Below are positions 19,544 to 29,926 of a stretch of 41,856 nucleotides of DNA, in pieces. The stretch spans positions 1 to 41,856 of the forward strand of contig CAJOMZ010000010.1 in the NCBI GenBank assembly GCA_905236645.1, in the 5' to 3' direction. Each line of letters starts with the position of its first letter. The stretch's first letter is position 1. Under the pieces are notes generated by a model. It was not told the origin of the DNA. It worked only from the letters and a program-made list of their open reading frames with translations, and did no database searches. Made by a program: the position numbers and the translations under genes. This stretch comes from an uncultured Bacteroidales bacterium (GTDB lineage: Bacteria > Bacteroidota > Bacteroidia > Bacteroidales > P3).

Positions 19544-22500
19544 CTATTTTGAAAGTTTCAAGGGGCGGAAATTCATCCGCTTTTTGTTCTCAAAGGCCAC
19601 GCAGTAGGCCACGGGCAGTATGGTGATGATGAGGGGCAGCGTGAAGAGAGTGCCGAAGCAAATCACCACGCCCATTGGCATCCACAGCGTTGTCCCTGCC
19701 AGTATCATAGGCACCACGCCGATGGCAGTGGTGGCTGAAGTGAGGAAGATGGGACGCATACGGCGCAGGCCTGCCTGGTAGGCGGCCTCGGAGACCGACA
19801 TCATCTCCTTGGTGCGCAGCTCCGCCACATAGTCGTACATTATTATTGCGTTACGCACTATAATGCCCACCAGCGAAATGAGTCCCAGCACCGCGGAAAC
19901 CGACAAGTCGAGCCCGAACAGCCACAACCCGAACGAGGCACCGAAAATGCACAGGGCCGACATCGAGATGGCCAAGAGCGAAATGTTCAGCTTGCCGTAA
20001 TGGATTATCAGCACCAGGAACATTACGCCGATGGCTGCCAGTGTCGATGCAAGCAGGCCGGGTATCAGGCTGGCCGTCAATTCGTAGGTGCCGCCGGATT
20101 CCACCGTGACGCTTGCGGGCAAATCCATCTTGTCCAGTTGGCGCTTGATTTTATTATGCTCGCGAATCTGTCCTGCCCCGTTCATTACTTCGGCCGACAC
20201 GGTGACACAGCGCACACCGTTGCGATGGGGCATATTGTTGTGGTGGAAACGGGGCTGTATGTCGGCCACTTGGCGCAGCGGCACCCACGCCCCAGGATGG
20301 GCACAGGGCACCAGCAGGTCGCCGAGCGAACCGAAATCAATGTGCTGCTTGTCCTCCGAATAGATTGATATCGGTATGCTGTAGTCGCCTTCCCACATTG
20401 TCGACAGGTGGGTCCCCGAAAGGGCACTGCCCAGGTACAGCGACAACTCCGACTGGGTGATCCCCATTCGGTTGGCAACGTCGGTCTTCAATACTATGTC
20501 CACTATTTCCTCGGTCTCGTCATAGTCCGAGTGCACATAGAACAGGTTGGAATCTTGCTTCATCAGGCGCAGCAGCGAGTCGCGGACAATGGCTATGTCA
20601 CCATAGTTGTCGCTCTTCACATAGAACTCGATAGGCGACAGCACCGACTGATAGTCCATCTGTTTGAAGCGTATCTGTGCCTGGGGAAAGATATTCTCAT
20701 AGCGCTGCGCATATTCATCTATCATCTCTTTTGTAGCCTTTTCGCTCACGGTGTTTACGATGAACTGGGCGTAGTTGTCCGACGGCAGTTGCGGCGCATA
20801 TGTAAGGTGGAAACGCGGCGACGACATTCCCACAAACGAGGTGATGCTCTTCACCCGCTTGTCTTTCTGCAGCATCGCCGCCAGCGAGTCGGCCAGCAGG
20901 TCTGTCTCTTCTATCGACGAACCCGCGGCCAGGTGAATCTCCACTGCAAAGCTGTCGCGCTCTGCCTTGGACAGTATCTGTATATTGATTTGCGTGCACA
21001 GGAACGCTCCCACCAGCACAAATACCGCTCCCGTAATCAGCGTCAGCTTTTTGTGGCGGAAGCAGAAGCCCAGCGCTCTTTGGTACCGGCTCTGCATACG
21101 GTCGAAAAACCTGTTCTGGATTCTGTCCAGCCACGTGCTCTGCGCGTCGCTCTTGATGCCAATCAGACGCGCCGACAGAAACGGGATGGCCTGTATGGCA
21201 TACAGGTAGCTGCAGGCCAGTGCGATGAGCAGTGTCCACGGAAACAGATGCACAAAGTCGCCCATTACGTTGTCTTTCATAAGCACCAGCGACGGGAAGA
21301 ACATCATCGCCACCGATAATGTGGCAAATAGCATTGAGTTGGCCAGCTTGGTGGTCGAAACTGCCGCCGAATACCACCGCGAATATCCGCGGTGCAGCAG
21401 GTTGGTGTAGCCGTCTATCACCACCACCGAATCGTCCACGATCATTCCCAGAACGGTAATCAGTGCCGCAAGTGTCACCGTGTTAAGCTCTAAACCGAGG
21501 AAATACAATATACCCAAGGTCGCTGCAATGCAAATGGGCACCGATGTCGAACTCACCAGCGCCGTACGCAGCGGAAACAGCAGCAGCATCACCGCTATGA
21601 CAATCAATACGGCCTCTACCAGGTCTTTCAGGAACGACTTCACCGAGTGGTCCACAACCTGCGGCTGGTCGGTGATGCGGTGTATGTGTATGTCGGGTGT
21701 GATGCTCTGCTCGTAGTCGCCGATTATTTTCTCCACTTTCTTGCCGAATTCCACCACATTGTTCCCGGGCCTCATCTCTATCGACAGCATCACGCAGCGG
21801 TTGCCACTCACCTGATCGTCGCTGTATTTTATGTGCGGTTTCGATTTCTCGTATCTCGGCTCTATCGTCGCTATGTCGCGCAGACGCAGCGTCTGTCCCG
21901 TAGCAGGGTCGGAAAAGACCACCAGCTCGCTCAGGTCGTAGATGTTGCCGTAGGGTATGGTCACGTGCACCAGCGCGCTGCCCTCTTCGTTGCTCACTTT
22001 GCCCGACACGGTCCTGAACCCGTGGGCTGCCAGCTCGCTCGACACTATCGACGGCGAAATGGCGTACTGTGTCAGCTTCATCGGGTCCATATGCACCGCT
22101 ATCTCCTCCTTCTCGCTGCCCACAACGCTTATCCTTCCCATCTCCGGTATGTTGCGCAGGCGTGCCGACAGCTCTTTCGACACGCTCTCCAGCTCGCGCG
22201 GCGTGCGTTCGTCGCTCTCTATGGCCAGCAGCAGCGTCGACGCGTCGCCGAAGTCGTCGATCACCGCCGTCGCCACCACTCCCTGGGGCAGATCCGTCAT
22301 ACGGAATAACGACAGCCCCTCGCGGATACGCGACCAGGTGATTTTCGGGTCCTCGTCCGAACGCACCAGCGTGACGAAGGTGTACATCATACCGTTCTGG
22401 CTGTATGAATAGGTCTGGGTCTTGTCTACATCGGTGAACGTGAACAAATATTCCTCCACCTTGCTGGCCACCTGCTCCTCAATCTCCTCGGCGGTGGCAC

Positions 22501-22669
22501 CTGGATATACCACAGCCACCACACCCTGCTTGACTTTCACCGACGGAAACTCGTTCTTGTTCAGATGCGGCAACGCATAGATGCCCAGAATTATAATGAT
22601 GATTATAGTGAACGCGATAAGCGAAAAGCTCCTCATCGTGCCCTCTATAATATTTCTTCTCGCTGCCAT
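19544..22669 (-). CDS. RND-family efflux permease (AcrB-type)
   Basis: 1041 aa; KVKQGVVAVVYPGATAEEIEEQV; GMIVDDSVVVIDGY; GIIVRNAIIMYDY. Confidence 0.95.
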   Translation of the reverse strand: MAARRNIIEGTMRSFSLIAFTIIIIIILGIYALPHLNKNEFPSVKVKQGVVAVVYPGATAEEIEEQVASKVEEYLFTFTDVDKTQTYSYSQNGMMYTFVTLVRSDEDPKITWSRIREGLSLFRMTDLPQGVVATAVIDDFGDASTLLLAIESDERTPRELESVSKELSARLRNIPEMGRISVVGSEKEEIAVHMDPMKLTQYAISPSIVSSELAAHGFRTVSGKVSNEEGSALVHVTIPYGNIYDLSELVVFSDPATGQTLRLRDIATIEPRYEKSKPHIKYSDDQVSGNRCVMLSIEMRPGNNVVEFGKKVEKIIGDYEQSITPDIHIHRITDQPQVVDHSVKSFLKDLVEAVLIVIAVMLLLFPLRTALVSSTSVPICIAATLGILYFLGLELNTVTLAALITVLGMIVDDSVVVIDGYTNLLHRGYSRWYSAAVSTTKLANSMLFATLSVAMMFFPSLVLMKDNVMGDFVHLFPWTLLIALACSYLYAIQAIPFLSARLIGIKSDAQSTWLDRIQNRFFDRMQSRYQRALGFCFRHKKLTLITGAVFVLVGAFLCTQINIQILSKAERDSFAVEIHLAAGSSIEETDLLADSLAAMLQKDKRVKSITSFVGMSSPRFHLTYAPQLPSDNYAQFIVNTVSEKATKEMIDEYAQRYENIFPQAQIRFKQMDYQSVLSPIEFYVKSDNYGDIAIVRDSLLRLMKQDSNLFYVHSDYDETEEIVDIVLKTDVANRMGITQSELSLYLGSALSGTHLSTMWEGDYSIPISIYSEDKQHIDFGSLGDLLVPCAHPGAWVPLRQVADIQPRFHHNNMPHRNGVRCVTVSAEVMNGAGQIREHNKIKRQLDKMDLPASVTVESGGTYELTASLIPGLLASTLAAIGVMFLVLIIHYGKLNISLLAISMSALCIFGASFGLWLFGLDLSVSAVLGLISLVGIIVRNAIIMYDYVAELRTKEMMSVSEAAYQAGLRRMRPIFLTSATTAIGVVPMILAGTTLWMPMGVVICFGTLFTLPLIITILPVAYCVAFENKKRMNFRPLKLSK

Positions 22670-22671
22670 CC

Positions 22672-23712
22672 TTATGAATTGAGGTTTGTGGGTTTCGTTT
22701 TCACTTTCGCTCCGCTGTACAGTTTCTGATAGCCGGCTGTCACCACGGTGTCGCCATCGTCAAGGCCGCCAGTCACTACCACGCCGTTGCGGATAAAGTC
22801 GCCCACCACTATGCTGCGCTGGTGCGCGTGGCCGTTCTCCACAACCCATACCGCCGCACCGTCAGGCGTAGTCTGCACACAGTGTGACGGCACCACGATG
22901 CCGCCGGCACTGCTCAGGTGCGCTTTCACCGTGGCCACCATATCGGGCAGCAGGTTCTTCACATCGCCCGAAATTATGGTGGCATACACCTTGTAGGTAT
23001 GGCCCAATAGGTTGGCCGTCAAACTCTTGTCGCTTATACGGACGATCAGTTTCCTGTCGCCAAGAGCTGATATCGTTGCTGTGGCGGTGTCGCCAACAGC
23101 TATGAGCGATATTTCCTGTTCCGGCACCGAGAACTGCACCTGCATCTTGCGCATATCAAGCACACGGCAGAACACCTCGCCCGGCTTCATCTCCTGGCCC
23201 ACGTTTCGGCTGCCGCACGACACCACGCCGCTAAAGGGTGCCCGCAGCGTGCAGTCCTTCAGCTGCTTGCGTGCCGCAACCTCGGCTTGGCGCGCCTTCT
23301 CAAGGTCGGTCTCCATTTCAATCCACTTCACCTCGCTGATGCCCCCCTCGCGGTGCACAGCTTCGAGGCGGCGCCAGGCATCTTCGGCCTGCCGCAGCGT
23401 CGCCAGCGACGACGCGTGAAGGCTGGCGGCAGACGTGGCGTCGATTTCGGCCAGCAGCTGGTCCTTCGTTACGCGGTCGCCGTTCTTGACGGCAATTTTT
23501 GTCAGCATCCCGCCGAGGGGAAAGCTCATATCAATCTCCTGCTCCGAGCCGATGCTTCCCACATAGTTGCGCTCGGACGGCGTGCTGACATCGCTCACCA
23601 CGAGGGTTTCGATTTCTACCGCGTCGCTCCAGCCCCTGTCGGCATCCCTGCCCCCGCCGCAGCCCGCAAGGAGCAGTGCTGCAAGCAAAAACGTAGTCTG
23701 GTGTATTTTCAT
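22672..23712 (-). CDS. RND efflux periplasmic adaptor (membrane fusion protein)
   Basis: Lipoprotein signal LLLAGCGGG; VKNGDRVTKDQLLAEID; RAPFSGVVS. Confidence 0.93.
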   Translation of the reverse strand: MKIHQTTFLLAALLLAGCGGGRDADRGWSDAVEIETLVVSDVSTPSERNYVGSIGSEQEIDMSFPLGGMLTKIAVKNGDRVTKDQLLAEIDATSAASLHASSLATLRQAEDAWRRLEAVHREGGISEVKWIEMETDLEKARQAEVAARKQLKDCTLRAPFSGVVSCGSRNVGQEMKPGEVFCRVLDMRKMQVQFSVPEQEISLIAVGDTATATISALGDRKLIVRISDKSLTANLLGHTYKVYATIISGDVKNLLPDMVATVKAHLSSAGGIVVPSHCVQTTPDGAAVWVVENGHAHQRSIVVGDFIRNGVVVTGGLDDGDTVVTAGYQKLYSGAKVKTKPTNLNS

Positions 23713-24114
23713 ATCTTGTTATCAGTGTATTGTTTTAAAATTAACTTCAACCTCAAGATGTACCGTCTCGTTCCTTGTTCTCCGCTTTTCGCCCTCCGCA
23801 CGCATCTTGAAATTGGCTGCAAAAATACAACTATTTTTTGAATGACAAAAATTTTTTTTTACAGAGTGGAGGGAGAGGGCGTTTCCGCCTTTATCCTGCG
23901 CCCCGTCCTCTCTCTTTTTCCCCCTTTCTGTCTGCCCCCTTTGGTGTACTTTTTTGCCTGTTAGTATACAATTTTCATATATTGTTCATCTATCGTTCTT
24001 GTTTTTGCTTTGATGGGATTTGTGTTTGTGTAGAAATCAACAGAAAAAAAAAATATTCCCGACAAAGTCCGTCCAAAGGCGAAGATATGGTCGAACATAC
24101 GCACCAACAAGCAT

Positions 24115-24217
24115 CAGTTCCCTTTCAGGTCCCTACGAGATTCCTATCAGCTCCCCACAAAAAGTACTTTCTTGTGGGGAGCTGATAGGGACCTGACGGG
24201 AAACTGAAAGGGATTTG
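24115..24217. repeat. Imperfect palindrome built of 11-bp units (CAGNTCCCTNN)
   Basis: cagttcccttt|caggtccctac|gagattcctat|cagctccccac - loop - gtggggagctg|atagggacctg|acgggaaactg|aaaggga. Confidence 0.9.
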
Positions 24218-24551
24218 AAGCCAGTATGTGTAGAGCGAAGTGGTGCCGACAATGCTTCAATGCCGTCTTTAAATATGTGACGGTCACTGGAAAACAATGA
24301 TTCGAGGGCGCATTCCTCCGAAACGCGCTCTCAATTACTTGTTTTTAGAGGTTACATTTAAATAGTAAGAATGACGTTAAGTTTAACACAAAAATGAGTG
24401 AATGAGGTGGGTAGAATGGCTGGGAATGAGGCGGCCGAGCGGTGCTTTGTGCCATTGCGTGCCGCCGTGCCGCTTTAAGTATCAGACGATGTCGTTTTTT
24501 TAACAATTTTTCAATATTTTTTGCAATAAAGCCTTTTGTGTTTAAAAAAAA

Positions 24552-24564
24552 TAGTACTTTTGCA
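24552..24564 (+). promoter_or_regulatory. Bacteroidetes -7 promoter element
   Basis: TAGTACTTTTGCA, same 13-mer as at 4401. Confidence 0.6.
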
Positions 24565-24614
24565 CTTTGCAATCTGCAACCCCTTTTTTGTAAACAATTA
24601 AAAAGTAATAAAAT

Positions 24615-26690
24615 ATGGCGAAAAAAAGTATTATTCCCGGCAAGGCGGATTCCTATAACTGGACGTTTGCCTCAATCGGCGGGGTTACCCGCGTGACTAT
24701 CAATTCGGGCGAGGATATCGCCCACCTTGGCGAGTTGGACCAGAAGCTGTGGACTGTGCTCAGCTGCCCGGTCAAAGGGCTTGAGTTTGACGCGGAGACG
24801 CTTCGCCTGATGGATACCGACAACGACGGCAAGATACGTGTCAACGAGGTCGTTGCCGCCTCACAGTGGCTTTGCGGCGCGCTCAAGAACCCCGACCGCA
24901 TCCTTGACGGCGCCGACCGCATAGCGCTGGCCGACCTGAGCGAGGGCGACGACGGCGCCGCCTTGTGCAGCGCGGCACAGCGCATACTGCAGCGCAAGGG
25001 TGTCGAGGCCGCCGAGATTTCAATGGCCGAAGTCGCCGAGGCCAAGGCTGCCTTCGACGAGAAGGTGAAGGCCAAGGACGACACGACCGCAGCCATCGTC
25101 GACGAACGGCCCTACGGCGACAACACCGACGACGCCATCGCCGCCGTCGGCGCACTGAAAGAGAAAGTGGCCGACTACTTTATGCGCTGCAAGCTTATCG
25201 CCTTCGACGAGAACTGTGCCGAGGCCGTAGACGTGTCGGTAGAGAAGATACAGTCTATCAGCGAGATGAACCTGGCTACGTGCAGCGACAAGATTGCCGA
25301 CTATCCGCTGGCCCGCCCCAACAAGGAGATGCGCCTCACGATGGGCACAGGCATCAACCCGGCCTGGCAGGGAGCCTTCGACAAGGCTAAGACTCTGGCT
25401 CTCGCTGTCGACTATCCCGAGGCCGACAGCATCGACGAGGCACAGTGGAACGCCGTCTGCGCCAAGCTGGACGCCTACGTTGCAAGTCTGGCCGACGACA
25501 AGAGCGCCAAGGTGGAGAACTTCGACAAGGAGACCGCAGAAGAGGATGCCGACATCAAACTGGTCGACAAGTTCCTGCATCTGTACCGCGACTTCTACAA
25601 GTTGCTGAAGAACTATGTCACCTTCAGCGACTTCTATACGCGCGACAAGAGCAAGCTGGCCGTGTTCCAGTGCGGCAAGCTCTATATCGACCAGCGCTGC
25701 TTGGACCTCTGCGTCCGCGTGGAAGATATGGGCAAACAGACCGAATCGGCAAGCTTCAGCGGCCTGTTTCTGGTCTACTGCCACTGCAAGTCGAAAGTCA
25801 AGGCCGCCGAGATGGATATCGTGGCCGCTATGACCGACGGCGATGTCGAGGACCTGCGCGTGGGCAAGAACGCCGTGTTCTACGACCGCTCGGGCCAGGA
25901 CTGGGACGCCACCGTGACCAAGATTGTCGACAACCCCATCAGTGTGCGCCAGGCATTCTGGGCGCCCTACAAGAAACTGTGGAAGTTCATCACCGACAAG
26001 ATCAACAAGAACGCCGCCGAGAAGGAGGCCAAGCAGATGGACAACCTGACCGCCAAGGCCGACACCGCCACCAACAACATAGGCACCGTTCCACCAGCCG
26101 AAGACGCTGCAGCTCCCGCCGCCGACGCCGCCAAGAAGACGCCGTTCGACATAGCCAAATTTGCAGGCATCTTTGCCGCTATCGGCTTGGCTTTGGGAGC
26201 CCTGGCCGCCGCACTCGCCGGGCTGGGGGCTTTCCTCACGGCCAGATGGTACAATATCATCTTGTTGCTTGCCATCATAATCATCGTCATTTCGGGTCCG
26301 TCGATGTTCATCGCCTGGACCAAGCTGCGCCGCCGCAATCTGGGCCCCGTGCTCAACGCCAACGGCTGGGCTATCAACGCCCAGGTGCGCATCAACACCG
26401 CCTTTGGCGCCACGCTGACCAGCCTGGCCAAGTATCCGCTGGTAACGGTGCCCGACCCCTATGCCGACAAGAAAATGGCCTGGTGGAAGAAATGCCTCAT
26501 TTGGCTCGTCGTTCTCGGTGGCATCTTCTGCGCCCTCTATTTCACCAACACGCTGAAGTATGTGGGCCTGCCATTCAAGAAAGAGGTGCCTGAAGTTGTC
26601 CAGGAGCAACCTGCCGGACAGCCCGCCGAGGCCGCAGCCGCACCTGCCGCCGAAGCCCCCGTTGCCGAAGAACAGGCGCCGGCAGAGTGA
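24615..26690 (+). CDS. Membrane protein with EF-hand-like motif and C-terminal TM helices, function unknown
   Basis: DTDNDGKIRVNEVVAASQWL matches an EF-hand loop; hydrophobic segments about aa 520-575 and 625-645; Ala/Pro-rich tail. Confidence 0.7.
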   Translation: MAKKSIIPGKADSYNWTFASIGGVTRVTINSGEDIAHLGELDQKLWTVLSCPVKGLEFDAETLRLMDTDNDGKIRVNEVVAASQWLCGALKNPDRILDGADRIALADLSEGDDGAALCSAAQRILQRKGVEAAEISMAEVAEAKAAFDEKVKAKDDTTAAIVDERPYGDNTDDAIAAVGALKEKVADYFMRCKLIAFDENCAEAVDVSVEKIQSISEMNLATCSDKIADYPLARPNKEMRLTMGTGINPAWQGAFDKAKTLALAVDYPEADSIDEAQWNAVCAKLDAYVASLADDKSAKVENFDKETAEEDADIKLVDKFLHLYRDFYKLLKNYVTFSDFYTRDKSKLAVFQCGKLYIDQRCLDLCVRVEDMGKQTESASFSGLFLVYCHCKSKVKAAEMDIVAAMTDGDVEDLRVGKNAVFYDRSGQDWDATVTKIVDNPISVRQAFWAPYKKLWKFITDKINKNAAEKEAKQMDNLTAKADTATNNIGTVPPAEDAAAPAADAAKKTPFDIAKFAGIFAAIGLALGALAAALAGLGAFLTARWYNIILLLAIIIIVISGPSMFIAWTKLRRRNLGPVLNANGWAINAQVRINTAFGATLTSLAKYPLVTVPDPYADKKMAWWKKCLIWLVVLGGIFCALYFTNTLKYVGLPFKKEVPEVVQEQPAGQPAEAAAAPAAEAPVAEEQAPAE

Positions 26691-26707
26691 CAATAGCCTG
26701 ATTATTA

Positions 26708-26737
26708 TGGCAGACAGCGTCTTGAAACTGTCTGCCA
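26708..26737 (+). terminator. Intergenic hairpin
   Basis: tggcagaca-gcgtcttgaaac-tgtctgcca. Confidence 0.55.
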
Positions 26738-26783
26738 TTTAAGTTTAAACACAATATCCAATTTCTTTTTAAACCTTAATTTT

Positions 26784-29543
26784 ATGTCATCATTTGCAGA
26801 AATGTCATCGTGGGCGTGGCTGATACAGCTGTTTGTCATTATCGCCGCCCTGCTTGTAGCCAACCTTATCCGTTGCAATGTGCCTCTGTTCCGCCGCAGC
26901 CTGCTGCCGTCGGCGCTGTTGGCCGGCCTTCTAATACTGTGCCTCAAGCCGTTGGATTTCTTCAACGAGTTTGTCGACCGCCACGTGATGGAGATAATAA
27001 CCTATCACGCCTTGGGTCTGGGCTTTGTGGCTATGGCTCTTAAGAACAAGAAAATCAAGAGTTCCACCACCACAATGAAGGTCGTTGAGACCGGGGCTGT
27101 AACCGCCAGCACCTACATTATCCAGGGCTTGGCGGGACTGCTTATCACCATTCCGATGTTTATGTGGTGGAAAGGCTCCGATATGTTCTATGCCGGAGGC
27201 TTGCTGCTGCCTATGGGCTACGGCCAGGGACCCGGACAGGCGCTGAACTTCGGTGTGACGTTCAGCGACTGGTCGTCAAACCAGGGTATCACCTTCTACG
27301 GCAAGGACTTCGGCCTCAGCATCGCCGCTATGGGTTTCATTGTGGGCAGCCTTGTCGGAGTGTTTTATATGAACATCCTTCGTCGCAAAGGCAAACTGAA
27401 GGTGAGCGACGGCACATACGTTGAGAAACACACGCTTGAGGACTACGAGTCGGAAGGCGAGATACCGCATTCGGAATCAATCGACAAGATGACTGTCCAG
27501 CTGTGCTTGGTGCTGATGGTATACGGCTTCGTGTTCCTGCTGATGTTCGGCGTCCAGCAGCTCGAGCTCGGCACCTTTGGCGAAAAGACACTCAAGCCGT
27601 TAGTGTGGGGCTTCAACTTCCTGTGGGGTACGCTGTTCGGTGTGCTGGCGAAGTGGATTATAGGCTGTCTGCGCAGGAGCAACCTGATGCAGCGCGAGTA
27701 TATCAACAACTATACGCTCGACCGCATTGCCGGCACCTGCTTTGACTTTATGATTGTTGCCGGCACCGCCGCCATCGACTTCCAGAACCTGCGCGCCATC
27801 TGGCTGCCGTTGGTGCTGGTCTGCACGCTGGGTGCCATTGTGACCTTCTGGTATGTGCTGCGCTGCTGCCGCAAGCTTTACCCCGACTACACATACGAGG
27901 CCTTCTTCTCAATGTTCGGTATGCTGACCGGCACGGCCTCGAACGGTATGATTCTGCTGCGCGAGATAGACCCACGCTTCGAGACGCCGGCAGCCAACAA
28001 CCTGGTGCTGCAGACCATTCCGGCGCTGGTTTTCGGCTTCCCGGTACTGCTGCTGATGGGCTACGCTCCGCAGAGCCTGACCAGCACGTTCATTACCGTA
28101 GGTATTATGATTGTCGCTCTTGCCATATTCGCCCTCTTCATCTTCCGCAAGCCCAAAAAGCGGAAATCGGCGAGCGGAAAGCGGAAAGCCGCTGGTGTGG
28201 CAGTGTTGGCGCTGCTGCTTGCCACGTCCGCTACCGTTTCGGCGCAGGACACCACAAAGCACGTCCGCACGGGCTGGAGCTTCGGTGTTCTGCCCAGCGT
28301 GGCCTTCGACGCCGACCTGGGCTTCCAGTACGGCGCGTTGACCAACATCTACTACTTCGGCGACGGCTCGACCTATCCAGAATACCTGCATTCGTTCTAT
28401 GCCGAAGCAGCCTACACCACCAAGCATTTCGGCATCTTCCGCACGTCGTATGACTCGAAGTACCTGATTCCCAACCATCGCCTGAGTGTGGACCTGACCT
28501 ATCTGCCCGACCAGATGTGCGACTTCTACGGCTTCAACGGCTACCAGTCGAACTATAACGCAGCCTACTCGAACCAGGACGAGGCAGCCTACATCACACG
28601 CGCATACTACAAATACCGCCGCGACCTGTTCCGCTTCAGCGCCGACCTGCAGGGTGAAATCCACAAACCGTGGTACTGGAACGCCGGTATCGGCCTGCTG
28701 CACTTCGGCGTGGGGCCTGTCGATGTCGACCGCCTCAACAAGTTCACCAAGGACGAGGACAAACTGCTGCCCGACACAACGACCCTCTTCGACCGCTATG
28801 TGGCACAGGGCTACATCAAGCCCGGCGAAGCCACAGGCGGCGCCCATCCCTATCTGCACGCCGGCGTGACGTTCGACACGCGCGACCGCCAGCAGAACCC
28901 GCACCGCGGCATCCACGCCGACGCATTCCTGACCTACTATGCCGGCATCGGCTCGATGAGCGATTATAACAACGTGAAGCTCAACGCCGCCTGGCGCCAC
29001 TACCTGCCCATCGTCGAGAATCGTCTGACGCTGGCCTACCGCATCGGCACGCAACTGACGCTGGCCGGCGACTGCCCCTTCTACCTCAACACCTACCTCA
29101 ACCAGCTCTATATGCAGCGCGTGGTGTATGAGGGATTGGGCGGTGCCAACTCAGTGCGCGGCATTATGCGCAACCGCATCCTGGCTCCCGGCGTGGCCTT
29201 CGCCAACCTTGAGCTGCGCACCCAGCTGTTCTCGTTCAAGGTGGGCAAAAATATGTTCTACATCGGACTGAACCCCTTCGTCGATGCCGGTATGGTGGTG
29301 CAGCCGTACGATGATGTCGTCACCGACCCGATTCTGTATGAACAGGCAGACCCGGCCCAGAACGACCCGACACCGTTTGTTGACGACAGCCGTCTCTATG
29401 CCCCCCACCTGTCGGGCGGCTGCGGCCTGAAGGCAGCTATGAACGACAACTTCGTGCTCAGCATTGACTGGGCCACCGCCTTCGACAAGCAGGACAACGG
29501 CAAAATGAGCAACCTCTACATCAAGATGGGATATATGTTCTGA
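26784..29543 (+). CDS. Fusion: GltS-like sodium/glutamate symporter domain + internal signal peptide + Omp85-like outer-membrane barrel
   Basis: 919 aa single frame; GYGQGPGQALNFG and TGTASNGMILLREIDP (GltS-like); RKPKKRKSASGKRKAAGVAVLALLLATSATVSAQDTT; GGANSVRGIMRNRILAPGVAFANLELRTQ; terminal ...IKMGYMF. Confidence 0.85.
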   Translation: MSSFAEMSSWAWLIQLFVIIAALLVANLIRCNVPLFRRSLLPSALLAGLLILCLKPLDFFNEFVDRHVMEIITYHALGLGFVAMALKNKKIKSSTTTMKVVETGAVTASTYIIQGLAGLLITIPMFMWWKGSDMFYAGGLLLPMGYGQGPGQALNFGVTFSDWSSNQGITFYGKDFGLSIAAMGFIVGSLVGVFYMNILRRKGKLKVSDGTYVEKHTLEDYESEGEIPHSESIDKMTVQLCLVLMVYGFVFLLMFGVQQLELGTFGEKTLKPLVWGFNFLWGTLFGVLAKWIIGCLRRSNLMQREYINNYTLDRIAGTCFDFMIVAGTAAIDFQNLRAIWLPLVLVCTLGAIVTFWYVLRCCRKLYPDYTYEAFFSMFGMLTGTASNGMILLREIDPRFETPAANNLVLQTIPALVFGFPVLLLMGYAPQSLTSTFITVGIMIVALAIFALFIFRKPKKRKSASGKRKAAGVAVLALLLATSATVSAQDTTKHVRTGWSFGVLPSVAFDADLGFQYGALTNIYYFGDGSTYPEYLHSFYAEAAYTTKHFGIFRTSYDSKYLIPNHRLSVDLTYLPDQMCDFYGFNGYQSNYNAAYSNQDEAAYITRAYYKYRRDLFRFSADLQGEIHKPWYWNAGIGLLHFGVGPVDVDRLNKFTKDEDKLLPDTTTLFDRYVAQGYIKPGEATGGAHPYLHAGVTFDTRDRQQNPHRGIHADAFLTYYAGIGSMSDYNNVKLNAAWRHYLPIVENRLTLAYRIGTQLTLAGDCPFYLNTYLNQLYMQRVVYEGLGGANSVRGIMRNRILAPGVAFANLELRTQLFSFKVGKNMFYIGLNPFVDAGMVVQPYDDVVTDPILYEQADPAQNDPTPFVDDSRLYAPHLSGGCGLKAAMNDNFVLSIDWATAFDKQDNGKMSNLYIKMGYMF

Positions 29544-29578
29544 TGCCCATCCCGAATCCGACTGAGGATGCAGACATC

Positions 29579-29615
29579 AAGCCCCGTGCCGAGCTCTTCG
29601 CCCGGCACGGGGCTT
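29579..29615. terminator. Rho-independent terminator
   Basis: aagccccgtgccg...cggcacggggctt. Confidence 0.8.
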
Positions 29616-29821
29616 ATGATTATGGGGCCCATTGCCCCGGCCGACTGTGGCGGCGGCGTTGGGTTGCAGGACGGTCGGGGTGTCGCTGCAGCCACTGATG
29701 CCATTGCCGGAATTGCCACAATATTTTCCATCCTGTGGAAGCCGTGTCCCTGACGACAGCTTTCCGTTTCGACAGGATTCGGCACCCGAAAGCAGTTGGG
29801 GCCGGCCCCTGTTTTCGCCCT

Positions 29822-29926
29822 ACCAACTCCGGTCGTTGTACAATATATGTACAATACTTGTACAATATATGTACAATTGGTAAACGTACAAATATTGTAC
29901 AAGTATTGTACATATATTGAGTTGGT
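29822..29926. repeat. Large palindrome of 11-bp units (NTGTACAATAN)
   Basis: 4 left units 29836-29879, 3 right units 29885-29917; 33-bp arms 29842-29874/29886-29918 with one mismatch; outer arms accaactc/gagttggt. Confidence 0.93.

Noticed and set aside
25020-26738. 572-aa minus-strand ORF opposite the EF-hand protein
   Set aside because: Shadow ORF; no start signals or domain.
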